54,831 nucleotides of DNA from CAZLFA01 sp964558665 (GCA_964558665.1 CAZLFA010000021.1:1-54831); one strand, 5' to 3'; counted from the first letter of the stretch, positions 9,052 through 18,701 are shown. Notes: a model not told the origin generated them from the sequence alone. A program made the numbers and translations.

Positions 9052-10577
9052 ATATCGGTGAATGGATATACAAGCGTGCCCTGAACAGCCCGGAGCGGAC
9101 CTTTCTAAAAGAAGACAGCCGATTATTCAGCAATCGTGATTTCAACGAACGCGTCAACCGGACGTGCCGTGCCCTGGCCGGTCTTGGTATCGTGAAAGGC
9201 GAGAGAGTGGCCGTGCTGATGGTCAACTCCACCGAATTTCTCGACATCTTCTTTGCCTGTGCAAAGACCGGCGCCATTATGGTACCTTTGAATTTCCGCC
9301 TGGCGCCGCCTGAACTTCTCTACATAATACGCGACTCCGAGCCAAAAGCGCTCATCTACTCATCGGAGTTCAGCGACAAAGTCTCGGAGATCAGGTCGTC
9401 CGGAATCAATATCACCTTCCTCCGCCTGCACGGAGAACAGATGGCCGAAGACAGGGAATTCGATTTGTATGCTGAAAACTTCGACACAAATGAACCTCAT
9501 GCCATAGAGGATGTGAAACTGACCGATCCGCTGTTCATTATGTACACATCGGGCACAACAGGTGACCCCAAGGGCACGGTGATCACCCATGAAAATCTTC
9601 TTTTCGCCGCCGTCCATTCACTGATCGGCTACGGCATCAACAAGACATACAAGTCTCTCGTGACCAGTCCCCTCTTTCACATGGGAGCCCTGGGGGCATC
9701 CGTAATCCCCGTGATATATGCGGGAGGATCGCTCTTTATAAAAAGCTTTCTCACAACGTCGGAAATCGTCAGCCTGATCACCAAAGAAAAGATAAACTAC
9801 ATGTTTGCCCTGCCGGTCATGTACCAGCTTATGACAAAGACACCCGAGTGGGAAAAGGCGGATTTCTCGCATGTCCACTTTTTTATCTCCGGCGGTGCGC
9901 CCATTCCGGTTCCCGTCATCAAAAAATACCAGGAGGAAAAAGGCGTCGGCTTTGCGCAGGGATATGCTCTCACGGAAACGGGGCGGCTCACCTCGCTCGA
10001 TCTGGAGGACGCCATCCCCAAGGCCGGCTCCGTGGGCAAGGAGGTTTTTCATGTGTCGATGCGCATCGTCGATGATAAAGACAATGACGTGAAGCCCGGT
10101 GAAGCGGGTGAAATAATCGTTCGCGGCCCGAACGTGTTTCCCGGATACTGGAACAAACCGCGCGAAACGGAGGAGTGCATGAAGGGCGGCTGGTTCCACA
10201 CCGGAGACATGGGACGGCGCGATGAGGAAGGGTTTCTCTACATAGTTGGCCGCAAGGTGGAAATGATCATCAGCTCCGGCGAGAACATCTATCCTGCCGA
10301 AGTAGAGCGCGCCATAGAAGCGCTTCCCCAGGTCAGGGAAGCAGCGGCCGTGGGAATGCCGGACAGCAGACGCGGCGAGGCAGTGGCGGTATTCGTCCTG
10401 CTGAACGAGGGCATGACGCTGTCGGAAAGCGAACTGCTTCAGTATCTCAAAACAAGGATCGCCCCCTACAAGATCCCCAAAAAGATTTTCTTTGTCGATC
10501 AGTTTCCGCGCAACGCTGCGGGCAAGATACTCAAGAGAATGCTGAAGCAGAAGCTGCCTCAGCAGCAACAAGGATAG
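9048..10577 (+). CDS. Acyl-CoA synthetase (FadD/CaiC-like AMP-forming ligase)
   Basis: 509 residues. It forms an acyl-CoA from a free acid, ATP and CoA. Motifs in order: YTSGTTGDPKG (A3, about residue 166), PLFHMGALG, GYALTET (A5), WFHTGDMGRRDEEG (A7), GRKVEMIISSGENIYPAEVE (A8) and RNAAGKILKR with the catalytic Lys. It overlaps the chain-length-factor gene by ATGA and has AAGGAAG as ribosome site. It differs from the 450-residue ligase at 5222, so the operon has two carboxylate activators. The substrate could be an aryl or medium-chain acid. Together with the crotonase-fold gene that follows, it suggests CoA-level processing of an enoyl or cinnamoyl compound (inference). Confidence 0.88.
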   Translation: MNIGEWIYKRALNSPERTFLKEDSRLFSNRDFNERVNRTCRALAGLGIVKGERVAVLMVNSTEFLDIFFACAKTGAIMVPLNFRLAPPELLYIIRDSEPKALIYSSEFSDKVSEIRSSGINITFLRLHGEQMAEDREFDLYAENFDTNEPHAIEDVKLTDPLFIMYTSGTTGDPKGTVITHENLLFAAVHSLIGYGINKTYKSLVTSPLFHMGALGASVIPVIYAGGSLFIKSFLTTSEIVSLITKEKINYMFALPVMYQLMTKTPEWEKADFSHVHFFISGGAPIPVPVIKKYQEEKGVGFAQGYALTETGRLTSLDLEDAIPKAGSVGKEVFHVSMRIVDDKDNDVKPGEAGEIIVRGPNVFPGYWNKPRETEECMKGGWFHTGDMGRRDEEGFLYIVGRKVEMIISSGENIYPAEVERAIEALPQVREAAAVGMPDSRRGEAVAVFVLLNEGMTLSESELLQYLKTRIAPYKIPKKIFFVDQFPRNAAGKILKRMLKQKLPQQQQG

Positions 10578-10653
10578 GAGAGCCTGAAAGCCTGATGATT
10601 TTTTCATCCGGATATTCAGGATGTTTCCCAAACATAAGAAAGGGGAAATGAAA

Positions 10654-11436
10654 ATGAGTGAAAAACAGGCACTACTCACCAGGAAAGACGGAATCGCAAC
10701 CATTACCCTGAACAATCCTAAGAACTTTAATTCGATGACCCAGGCATTGCTGGATGACACGCTGGCAGCGCTGCAGGAAGCCGGATCGGACCCGGAGGTG
10801 CGCGTCGTCGTGCTTACAGGCGCCGGCAAAGCGTTCTGCGCAGGAGCGGATCTGCCTTACGTCGAGACGTTTCCCAATGCGGGATTCACCCGGCGCTATA
10901 TGGAAGGCATAACAGCTGTAACCAGGGCTATCGCTGAAACACCAAAGCCGGTTATCGCCATGGTGAACGGTGTTGCAGCAGGTGCGGGATCCAGTTGGTG
11001 CTTCGCCTGCGACATCATCTTCTGCGGAACATCGGCACGCTTCGCCCAAAGTTTCTCCCGTGTCGGGCTGATTCCCGACGGTGGCTTGTCATTCTTCCTC
11101 ACCAGGACTCTCAGCCTCCAGAAAGCAAAGGAACTCGCATTTACAGCCGACGTGATTGATGCAAAAGCAGCCTTCGAGTTCGGACTCGTCAACCGGGTGA
11201 TTGAAGACGGCCAACTGTCGGATGCAACCTACCAGTTCGCCGCCGGGCTGGCTTCGGGAGCACCGGTTTCCCTGGGCATGATTAAGAAATCAATGAATCA
11301 CGGTGTAAACCTGGGTCTTGAGGCCTGCTTCGAGATGGAGATAGGCATGCAGCTTGTCTGCATGGAGACGGAGGATCACAAGGAGGGGATTAAGGCTTTC
11401 AAGGAAAAACGGGCACCCGTATTCAAAGGGCGGTAA
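10654..11436 (+). CDS. Crotonase-fold enoyl-CoA isomerase/hydratase, PaaG-like
   Basis: 260 residues of the enoyl-CoA hydratase/isomerase superfamily. The oxyanion-hole motif is GAGKAFCAGADL. The two glutamates of true hydratases are missing: the first site reads GAGSSWCFACD and the second FAQSFSRVGLIPDGG. The IPDxGG aspartate is the pattern of PaaG-type and some enoyl-CoA isomerases, so double-bond migration is more likely than hydration. The ATG at 10654 is preferred to 10648 because AAGGGG is 8 bases upstream of it. A 76-base gap containing a CCTGAA...TTCAGG inverted repeat separates it from the ligase, which may reduce but not end transcription. Confidence 0.82.
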   Translation: MSEKQALLTRKDGIATITLNNPKNFNSMTQALLDDTLAALQEAGSDPEVRVVVLTGAGKAFCAGADLPYVETFPNAGFTRRYMEGITAVTRAIAETPKPVIAMVNGVAAGAGSSWCFACDIIFCGTSARFAQSFSRVGLIPDGGLSFFLTRTLSLQKAKELAFTADVIDAKAAFEFGLVNRVIEDGQLSDATYQFAAGLASGAPVSLGMIKKSMNHGVNLGLEACFEMEIGMQLVCMETEDHKEGIKAFKEKRAPVFKGR

Positions 11437-11515
11437 GTAAAATCTGATTGACGCTTGACTTTAACGGCAATGTATGAATTCTATTGCCGGCACAATTCAT
11501 ATAAAGGAGAGAGTC

Positions 11516-12001
11516 ATGACCGATAAAAGGTGGGACAGTCCTCCCCCGATGACAATCGACAAGCAGAAAAATTATATTTGCACAATCGAAACCGACAAGG
11601 GAAATATCGAGCTTGAGCTTTATGCAGGCTACGCCCCGAAGACAGTCAATAATTTTGTTTTCCTGGCAAGAGAAGGTTATTACGACGGTGTTGTGTTTCA
11701 TCGCGTCATAAGCAACTTCGTCATCCAGGGAGGCGATCCGACAGGCACAGGAAGCGGCGGCCCCGGATACAGATTCGAAGACGAATTCGAAGGCAACCCT
11801 CTCATCCATGAGACGGGCATGATATCGATGGCCAACGCCGGTCCCGGCACAAACGGAAGCCAGTTTTTTATTACACATTCACCGCAGCCTCATCTCGATG
11901 GGCGTCACACTGTATTCGGCAAAGTAGTGCAGGGACAGGATGTCGTGGATGCAATCCGCCAGGGTGACAAAATGATAACCGTTCTGATAACGGAAAAATA
12001 A
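11516..12001 (+). CDS. Cyclophilin-type peptidyl-prolyl cis-trans isomerase
   Basis: 161 residues, cytoplasmic (no signal peptide). It catalyses prolyl isomerisation in folding proteins. Conserved motifs: FHRVISNFVIQGGDPTGTG holds the catalytic Arg, followed by FEDEF, GMISMANAGPGTNGSQFF and HTVFGKVVQG. Start 11516 is set by AAAGGAG 7 bases upstream; a longer frame begins at 11474 without a ribosome site. A weak TTGACT at 11455 may belong to its own promoter. Its place between biosynthetic genes and a sensor kinase does not by itself imply a role in the pathway. Confidence 0.92.
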   Translation: MTDKRWDSPPPMTIDKQKNYICTIETDKGNIELELYAGYAPKTVNNFVFLAREGYYDGVVFHRVISNFVIQGGDPTGTGSGGPGYRFEDEFEGNPLIHETGMISMANAGPGTNGSQFFITHSPQPHLDGRHTVFGKVVQGQDVVDAIRQGDKMITVLITEK

Positions 12002-12124
12002 GCATTTGATGCGTTTCCATTTCATTGCCGGCCATTAAGATTATTAAGGAGGTACACTGGCTGAACTGATCTATAAGGTTCTATCATTCCCTTGTAAACT
12101 TCATGAAGTACATGGGGGGTCTTC

Positions 12125-15100
12125 ATGCAGGACGACAAAAAGACAAAGCAGCAGCTAATAGAAGAGCTGCTGCTTTCCAGAAAAAAAATCAAGAGACTGG
12201 AAACAACCCTGTCCAAACATCGCGGGGAAAAACAGCTTTCTGAAAAAAGCGAACAACTTCTTTACGGAGCCGTGCACGGCTCTCACATTCCCACCTTCAT
12301 AATCGACAACGAACATCGCATTCTCTACTGGAACCGGGCGTTGGAGCGGCTGAGCAATATCCAGGCTGAAGATGTCATCGGCACCAGCCAGCAGTGGCGG
12401 GCATTTTACGGCAATGAACGGCCCTGTATGGCTGATCTGATCGTTGACGACAGATTTAAGGAAATCGCCCAATGGTATACGGAAAAATACACGGAGTCGA
12501 AGCTTGTGAAGGATGCCTTCGAAGCGACAGATTTTTTCCCCGACCTGGGAGACGCAGGAAGATGGCTGAGATTCACAGCGGCGCCGATCAGAAACGAAAA
12601 GGGCCGGCTTCTGGGAGCCATAGAAACCCTGGAGGACGTGACAGAAAAGAAGGAGGCTGAGGCATTATACAAAACGCTGGTGGAAATGTCTTTTGCCGGC
12701 GTCTATATCGTGCAGGGCGGGAAATTTCAGTACCTGAATCATCATGCAGCCCGTTATGCCGGCTATCATCCTGATGAACTGGTCGGCGCGAGGGCTGATT
12801 CGATCGTTCATCCTGATGATCGTGACACCGTTGTCAAGAACGCAAGAGATATTCTTCACAAGAGAAAAACATCTCCTCACGAGTTCAAAATTGTCACCAA
12901 AGAAGGCCATGTGCGATGGATTCTCGAAACGGTCACTCCCATTTCTTACAGAGGGAGAAGGGCGATTTTGGGAAATTCGATGGACATTACAGAGCGCAGG
13001 CGGATGGAAGACAGTCTCCGCGAGAGCGAGGAAAGATACAGGACCCTGATAGAGACTACACCCGATCTTATATTCATGGTGGATGAGGACGGCAAGTTTT
13101 CATACGTCAATCCTGCCCTGGAAAAGGCACTCGGGTATGCCCTGGAAGAGCTGAAAGATAAGCCGTTCACGCTGATCATTTCTCCCGAGGAGGCTATCTC
13201 CACGGTCCAGCGCTTTAAAAAGGCCAGCAAGGGAAGCTCCATACCGCCTTATGAAACGAAGCTGATCGGCAAAGGCGGCAGAAAGGTAAGCGTCGAGTTC
13301 AACGTTGCCACGCTGTGGGATGCGAAAGGCCGGTTTTCCGGGCGGCTCGGCATCGGCAGGGATATCTCGGAGCGGCTTTACCTGGAAAACGAACTGAAGG
13401 AAAAGGAGGTCAAATACCGCTCCCTTTTCGAATCAGCCAACGACGCAATATTTATTGTGGAAGACAACATCTTCATCGACTGCAATCCCAAGACCCTGGA
13501 AATGTACGGCTGCACCAGGGAACAGATTATCGGCCAGCCGCCCTACAGATTCTCGCCGCCAAGGCAACCGGACGGCAGAGATTCCTCCGAAAAGGCGCTG
13601 GAGAAAATCAGGGGCGCCTTAAGCGGACAGCTCCAATTTTTTGAATGGGTCCATACCAGATATGACGGCACCCTGTTTTTCGCCGAAGTCAGCCTGAGTT
13701 TATTAAAACTGTACGGGAAAGACTATCTGCTGGCCATTGTCAGGGATATCACCGAACGCAGGCGCGCGGAGAGAGCGATTAATGAAGCCGCCAACCAATG
13801 GAAGACGACATTTAACGCCATGGGCAACGCCATTGCCCTTATCGACGGCAACGGCAGGATCACGGCATGCAATTCGGCAATGGCTGAATTGTCAAAAGCG
13901 CCGGCCGGAGATCTGATCGGACAGAGCTGTTACATGGTGATATACGGCACGGATCATCCCATAGACGGATATCCCGTGTTAAAGGTCAAAGAAACCCAAA
14001 AAAGAGAATCCACAGAAATGCGGATCGGAGAAAAATGGTTCAGTATCTCGGTGGATCCGCTTCTCGACGAGGACGGCAATCTCAGCGGCTGCATCCATGT
14101 AATGACCGATGTATCGGAGCGTAAGAAACTGGCAAGTCAACTGCTCCACGCTCAGAAGATGGAGGCCGTGGGCACCCTGGCAGGCGGCATAGCCCACGAC
14201 TTCAACAATCTTCTTATGGCCATTCAGGGCAACGTCTCACTTATCACCATGGATATGGACCCGATGCATCCCTATTACGAGAGACTGAGAATTATCGAGA
14301 GCTACATAAGGAGCGGAGCGAACCTCACCAAACAGCTTCTCAGCTTTGCCCGGGGAGGAAGGTATGAAGTAAAAACGACAAGCATGAATGAAATCCTGGA
14401 AAGGACGGCATCCATGTTCGGCCGCACCAAAAAGGAGATAACCATCAATCGTAAATTCGACAAAGAACTCTGGATGGTGGATGTTGACCAGGGCCAGATG
14501 GAACAGGTGTTCATGAATCTTTTCGTCAACGCCTGGCAGGCCATGCAAAAAGGCGGAGATATTTTTATAGAGGCGAGCAATATTTATGTAACCGATGATG
14601 CAAAGACATTGGCGATTGCTCCGGGGAGATACGTAAAAATATCTGTGACCGACACCGGTTCCGGCATGGATGACCGTACAAAGGCCAGGATATTCGAACC
14701 GTTCTTTACAACCAAGGAGATCGGGCGCGGAGCGGGGCTCGGTCTGGCCATTGTGTACGGGATTGTCCAGGGCCATAAAGGAATAATCACTGTGTATAGC
14801 GAGATGGGGCACGGTACAACTTTCAATATATATCTCCCGGCATCCGATAAAAAACCGGTCAGGGAAAGGGAAGAAGCGGGAAGACATCTCCGGGGCACGG
14901 AATCCATTCTGCTTGTTGACGACGAAAAGGAAATTCTGGAAGTGACAGGCATGATTTTAAAATCGCTGGGATATTCGGTTTTCAAGGCGGGAACGGGGCA
15001 GGAGTGCATTGCCGTTTATATGGAGAAAAAAAATCAGATCCAACTGGTGATTCTCGATATGATTCTGCCGGGTATATCAGGAAGCGAAACCTTCGATCAG

Positions 15101-15262
15101 TTGAAGAAGATAAATCCGGACGTTAAAATCATCCTTTCCAGCGGCTACAGCATCAACGGCGATGCCGATTCCATCATGAGAAGAGGCTGCCGGGGATTTC
15201 TTCAAAAGCCATTCAACTCCAGCATGCTGTCGCAAAAGATACGGGAAGTCCTCGATACCTGA
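12125..15262 (+). CDS. Multi-PAS hybrid sensor histidine kinase with receiver
   Basis: 1045 residues with no transmembrane segment, so a cytoplasmic sensor. A coiled N-terminus (MQDDKKTKQQLIEELL) leads to five PAS domains starting near residues 50, 181, 303, 430 and 559. The HisKA motif GGIAHDFNNLL has the phospho-acceptor His near residue 690. A GHKL ATPase domain follows (FEPFFTTKEIGRGAGLGLA). A receiver runs from ~925 (LLVDDEKEIL) with the phospho-Asp near 977 (VILDMILPGISG). The C-terminal SSGYSI...GCRGFLQKPF segment is nearly shared with the kinase at 31030. No output DNA-binding partner is adjacent. An inverted-repeat terminator follows. Confidence 0.92.
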   Translation: MQDDKKTKQQLIEELLLSRKKIKRLETTLSKHRGEKQLSEKSEQLLYGAVHGSHIPTFIIDNEHRILYWNRALERLSNIQAEDVIGTSQQWRAFYGNERPCMADLIVDDRFKEIAQWYTEKYTESKLVKDAFEATDFFPDLGDAGRWLRFTAAPIRNEKGRLLGAIETLEDVTEKKEAEALYKTLVEMSFAGVYIVQGGKFQYLNHHAARYAGYHPDELVGARADSIVHPDDRDTVVKNARDILHKRKTSPHEFKIVTKEGHVRWILETVTPISYRGRRAILGNSMDITERRRMEDSLRESEERYRTLIETTPDLIFMVDEDGKFSYVNPALEKALGYALEELKDKPFTLIISPEEAISTVQRFKKASKGSSIPPYETKLIGKGGRKVSVEFNVATLWDAKGRFSGRLGIGRDISERLYLENELKEKEVKYRSLFESANDAIFIVEDNIFIDCNPKTLEMYGCTREQIIGQPPYRFSPPRQPDGRDSSEKALEKIRGALSGQLQFFEWVHTRYDGTLFFAEVSLSLLKLYGKDYLLAIVRDITERRRAERAINEAANQWKTTFNAMGNAIALIDGNGRITACNSAMAELSKAPAGDLIGQSCYMVIYGTDHPIDGYPVLKVKETQKRESTEMRIGEKWFSISVDPLLDEDGNLSGCIHVMTDVSERKKLASQLLHAQKMEAVGTLAGGIAHDFNNLLMAIQGNVSLITMDMDPMHPYYERLRIIESYIRSGANLTKQLLSFARGGRYEVKTTSMNEILERTASMFGRTKKEITINRKFDKELWMVDVDQGQMEQVFMNLFVNAWQAMQKGGDIFIEASNIYVTDDAKTLAIAPGRYVKISVTDTGSGMDDRTKARIFEPFFTTKEIGRGAGLGLAIVYGIVQGHKGIITVYSEMGHGTTFNIYLPASDKKPVREREEAGRHLRGTESILLVDDEKEILEVTGMILKSLGYSVFKAGTGQECIAVYMEKKNQIQLVILDMILPGISGSETFDQLKKINPDVKIILSSGYSINGDADSIMRRGCRGFLQKPFNSSMLSQKIREVLDT

Positions 15263-15315
15263 ACCTGCGGGTTCTGAGTCAAGGATGTGGCAAAAGCAGC
15301 AAAGCTGATAATAAT

Positions 15316-15360
15316 AAAGGGTGCGTTATGATCACTCTAACGCACCCTTTCATTTTCTTA
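15316..15360. terminator. Bidirectional intrinsic terminator
   Basis: A 13 bp perfect stem, AAAGGGTGCGTTA (15316-15328) and TAACGCACCCTTT (15338-15350), with a 9-base loop. It is A-rich on the left and T-rich on the right (TTTCATTTTCTT). It sits between the convergent kinase (+) and lipoprotein (-) genes and can serve both. Confidence 0.88.
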
Positions 15361-15396
15361 ACCGGGAAGGTCACCTTCCCATACTAAGCGGGTTAC

Positions 15397-15993
15397 TTAT
15401 TTGAGCGCCGCCTGGAACTTCGGATCACTCATCACCATGACAATGGCCTTGTTGATCATCTCGTAGGAATTTTTCTCAAGCTGTACCGGGTCATTTATAT
15501 TCCCCCCCGGCATGTTTACGGTGTACTGGTTGCGGAACTTAAGACTGTTGTTCTTCATCACCGCCACCGTGAATTTCATCTCCCTGTCCGTCCAAGTGTC
15601 GATAATCAAAGACATATCAGGTATACTGTCTACTGGTGACTCCTTAAAAACGCTCGCTCCTGCAAGCCAAAAGGCATCCCGGAAGCAGTCCATAACATAA
15701 TATTCAAGAGGGACAGAGGCTTCATAGGCAATCTTTTTATCGGGGCTGAAGTATTTCCACTTTTTCGTGTTTTCGTCCATATTGATGAAATTGTTCAGAT
15801 CGATCTGCTTGCCCTTATAGAAACCGGCAACCGATGCCGGGATGTCGGGCTTGTAAAGGTGCCTGTGCACATTGACCTTGACATCAGCGCACCCTGCAAA
15901 CATAAAAGCCGCCGATAACAAAAGCGCCAGCCATAGCAGACAGTATCTTTTGACAAACAGATGCCCTTTTCCTTTGCCGTGCCTTGTTCTCAT
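15397..15993 (-). CDS. Lipoprotein of unknown function
   Basis: 198 residues. A type II signal peptide has a 16-residue basic n-region, a hydrophobic core (LLWLALLLSAAF) and the lipobox FAGC, so the mature protein is lipid-anchored at Cys34. The residue after Cys is Ala, followed by Asp. The mature part (about 165 residues) is soluble. Start 15993 is supported by AAAGGAGAA 8-9 bases upstream. It lies 44 bases downstream of the ammonia-lyase gene on the same strand, so the two are probably cotranscribed. Aryl-polyene loci also contain envelope proteins for placing the product in the outer membrane, but no family match is claimed. Confidence 0.75.
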   Translation of the reverse strand: MRTRHGKGKGHLFVKRYCLLWLALLLSAAFMFAGCADVKVNVHRHLYKPDIPASVAGFYKGKQIDLNNFINMDENTKKWKYFSPDKKIAYEASVPLEYYVMDCFRDAFWLAGASVFKESPVDSIPDMSLIIDTWTDREMKFTVAVMKNNSLKFRNQYTVNMPGGNINDPVQLEKNSYEMINKAIVMVMSDPKFQAALK

Positions 15994-16037
15994 AGTTGTT
16001 TTTCTCCTTTCATATTGAATATCACGAATCGCTTTTA

Positions 16038-17624
16038 TTATCTGTTTCCAAATACAGACCGGCTTCCGATGTCGAACAGATCGGATGCGGCGATGGCCGT
16101 CGCCATGCTTTCAATTTCTTTGTCCATGGGGCGGTCAAAAACCGTATCCCTGGCGATAGCGCGAATATTTTTCATCAGCGGCGCCAATCCCGGGCGCTTC
16201 TGATATGTATTTCTGATTTCACAGGCCTGAGCCGCGGCCATAAGGTGAATGGCAACGACCCTTTCCGTCAACGTACAAATTCTCTCTGCATCCCTCGCGG
16301 CTATTGTACCCATGCTTACCTTGTCCTGGTTGTTTGATTCCGTCGGGCGGGAGAACGAGGCTGCGGGGAGAGTGCCCTTCAGAGCCTCTGCCGTCAGAGC
16401 CGACGTGGCAATCGACATCGCCTTGAAGCCATGATGCAGGTAATCAGTGATGCCGCTATCCTTAACAAGATCGGCAGGCAGACCGCGGTTAAGCAGCGGA
16501 TCAACCATCAACGCCACCTGGCGGTCCGACATATCGGCAATGGAGGCAATCGCCGACTTCAGGGCATCCATGGCGAAGGCAATGTATCCGCCGTAGAAGT
16601 TCCCCCCCATGAGCGGCCGGCCCGTTGCGGGATCAAAAATGGGATTGTCGTTGGAGCTGTTGGCCTCTCTCTCAACCCACCGGACAACCCAGGAAAGGGC
16701 ATCGTACAATACTCCGGCAATCTGCGGACAGCAGCGGATCGAATACGGGTCCTGGAGCGTTTCCACGGTGTTCATCTCCAGGTCTGCCAGATTCGCTTTT
16801 GAATGGAGCAATTTTGTGAGCTTTGCAGCAATAAATACCTGGCCCGGAAACGGTTTGGCCTCTCCGATTACCGGGTGAAAATGGTGAACATGACCCTTCA
16901 GCGCATGAACCGTCAGGGCCGTCGCACATACAGAGGCATCGAGAATTCTTCTGGCACGGTCCACAACCATGGCGGCAATGCCCGTCATAACGGTTGTGCC
17001 GTTCAGCATGGAGATGGGTTCTTTCAGTTTATACCGGTATGGTTTAAGATTGGCTTTTTTTAACGCGCTTTTTGCCGTTTCTCTCCTGCCTCTGTAAAAG
17101 ACCTCCCCTTCCCCGGCCAGAGCGGCCAGGATATAGAACATCGGGGTCAGATCCCCGGAAGCGCCTACAGATCCCTCACACGGCACAACCGGTGTTATTC
17201 CGAGATTCAGGAAATCTGCCATATGCTGCAAAAGTTCAATGGACACTCCGGAATATCCTCTGGCAAGACATATAATGCGACAGAGGACAGCCGCGCGGAC
17301 CGCCTCGATGCCGATGGGTTCACCGGTGCCGCACCCGTGAAAGCGCAGGAGATTGGCCTGCTTGTTGCCGGCCTTTTTCATGGACAGGCGTCTGAAGCAT
17401 GACTTGCCGTATCCGGTATTAACACCGTAAACGGCCACATCATTCTCAAGGGCGTTTCCGAGCATCGCCCTTGTTTTTTCCATGCGGGCTATAAAGCGGC
17501 GGTCAGAACTGATCCTGACCGGGAGCAGCCCCTTGGCAACCGCAACTATCTGCTCGATATTTATGTCACGCTCACCAATGACAACCGTTCCTGACGAACT
17601 GGACTTTACTGTTATACGCTTCAT
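16038..17624 (-). CDS. Aromatic amino acid ammonia-lyase (HAL/PAL/TAL family)
   Basis: 528 residues. It removes ammonia from an aromatic amino acid using the self-formed MIO group. Seen: the MIO-forming Ala-Ser-Gly in VGASGDLTP, the Tyr-loop VYGVNTGYGKS, and SNNQDKVSMG in the active-site lid. At the substrate-selectivity pair the sequence reads LLRFHGCGTG, so Phe-His rather than the Ser-His of histidine lyases. The lid has NQD as in PAL/TAL rather than NQED. Both point away from histidine degradation, and no hutU or hutI is near. ATG 17624 is preferred to 17651 because AAGGA lies 8 bases upstream. In flexirubin-type loci such an enzyme supplies the cinnamate or coumarate starter (inference). 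A TATAAT-like box lies near 17690. Confidence 0.85.
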   Translation of the reverse strand: MKRITVKSSSSGTVVIGERDINIEQIVAVAKGLLPVRISSDRRFIARMEKTRAMLGNALENDVAVYGVNTGYGKSCFRRLSMKKAGNKQANLLRFHGCGTGEPIGIEAVRAAVLCRIICLARGYSGVSIELLQHMADFLNLGITPVVPCEGSVGASGDLTPMFYILAALAGEGEVFYRGRRETAKSALKKANLKPYRYKLKEPISMLNGTTVMTGIAAMVVDRARRILDASVCATALTVHALKGHVHHFHPVIGEAKPFPGQVFIAAKLTKLLHSKANLADLEMNTVETLQDPYSIRCCPQIAGVLYDALSWVVRWVEREANSSNDNPIFDPATGRPLMGGNFYGGYIAFAMDALKSAIASIADMSDRQVALMVDPLLNRGLPADLVKDSGITDYLHHGFKAMSIATSALTAEALKGTLPAASFSRPTESNNQDKVSMGTIAARDAERICTLTERVVAIHLMAAAQACEIRNTYQKRPGLAPLMKNIRAIARDTVFDRPMDKEIESMATAIAASDLFDIGSRSVFGNR

Positions 17625-17651
17625 GCGGGAAATCCTTGTTTTTTTAGTCAT

Positions 17652-17962
17652 ATTGTGCCCGGCACAGCATCAAGAGCATCGTCATATATTATAATCCTTA
17701 TTTTCTCAACAACTTATTCGGAAGAATACCTCCTGCTTAATCACTGCCCTATCAAAATACCGTAAACATTCCCGGCATCTTTTCCCGCGTTGCCGCCTCC
17801 TTATGCCGGCATTCACGCACTCTTTCGCATTATCAACATGCAGGCAGGATGCGGGCAGCGTTTTTTCTGCCGCCCGCCCAACCTTCCGTTTAATGGTTGT
17901 TTTTTCATCAGGTCTATAGTATCCAGACATTCACTTTTTCATGCGTCTGGGGGAATGATATA
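17652..17962. other. Intergenic region between divergent ammonia-lyase and TerC genes
   Basis: About 310 bases without a convincing gene. It must contain the start of the ammonia-lyase transcript (TATAAT on the minus strand near 17690, no good -35) and that of terC. A GC-rich inverted repeat lies near 17850-17880 (GCGGGCAG, T-run, GCCGCCCGC). Its role is unknown. Confidence 0.4.
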
Positions 17963-18673
17963 ATGGCCGATGCTCTGGGTTTGCTGGCATTGCTGATCGG
18001 ACTGGAACTGGTGCTGGGGGTGGACAACATCCTCGTCATCAGCATTTTTGTGGGAAGGCTCCCGGAGTCTCACCGCAACAGGGCACGCATCATCGGGCTG
18101 GGTATTGCGCTCATCGCTAGGATTATTCTGCTTGTCATTCTCCTTACGCTCTCCGGACTCACGAAACCAGTTTTTCTCCGCTTTTCAATCCGCGATATTA
18201 TCCTCATTGCCGGCGGTCTCTTTCTTCTCTGGAAAGCAGTCCGGGAGATTCATCACACAGTGGAAATGAAGGATGAGGCAATGCCCGCCATTCATGATGT
18301 TTCCGGTCATTTCACCGCGGTCATCACACAGATCGTCATGCTCGACATCGTCTTTTCGATAGACTCCGTAATCACTGCAATCGGGCTCACCAATCAGACA
18401 TGGGTCATCATCACCGCAGTAATAGTATCGTTTATTGCCATACTGGCATTTGCCAGGCCGATCGGTGAATTCATCATCAGTCACCCGTCTCTCAAGATAC
18501 TGGCTCTTTCCTTTCTCATTACCATAGGGGTAACCATTTTCATGGAAGGTCTTCACAAGGAGGTGCCCAAGGCATACATCTATCTGCCCATGGGCTTTGC
18601 GCTTATTGTGGAACTGCTGCAGATGAGGTACGACTATAACAGGGAGAGGCGGGAAACCGTTCAGCAGGATTGA
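17963..18673 (+). CDS. TerC-family integral membrane protein
   Basis: 236 residues with about seven transmembrane helices. The family is linked to Mn efflux (Alx, YkoY and relatives) and to tellurite resistance operons. The two hallmark acidic motifs are present: LELVLGVDNILV near residue 15 and LDIVFSIDSVITAIG near residue 130; the acidic residues in the membrane are the likely metal ligands. Start 17963 is chosen because the hydrophobic helix begins right after it and CTGGGGGA lies just upstream; the frame opens earlier at 17897 but with no ribosome site. It precedes the ABC transporter genes by 28 bases. A role in metal supply or in the product's export is not evident. Confidence 0.85.
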   Translation: MADALGLLALLIGLELVLGVDNILVISIFVGRLPESHRNRARIIGLGIALIARIILLVILLTLSGLTKPVFLRFSIRDIILIAGGLFLLWKAVREIHHTVEMKDEAMPAIHDVSGHFTAVITQIVMLDIVFSIDSVITAIGLTNQTWVIITAVIVSFIAILAFARPIGEFIISHPSLKILALSFLITIGVTIFMEGLHKEVPKAYIYLPMGFALIVELLQMRYDYNRERRETVQQD

Positions 18674-18701
18674 GATTTGCATTGCCTGAAAAAATGAATC
18701 C

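Noticed and set aside
9618..10829. A 403-residue open frame on the minus strand
   Set aside because: It is antisense to the acyl-CoA ligase and crotonase genes, whose motifs are convincing; the minus frame has no family features and results from GC-rich codon use.
17706..17930. A 74-residue open frame on the minus strand
   Set aside because: It has a basic, low-complexity composition, no recognisable domain, and lies in a region better explained as a divergent promoter region.
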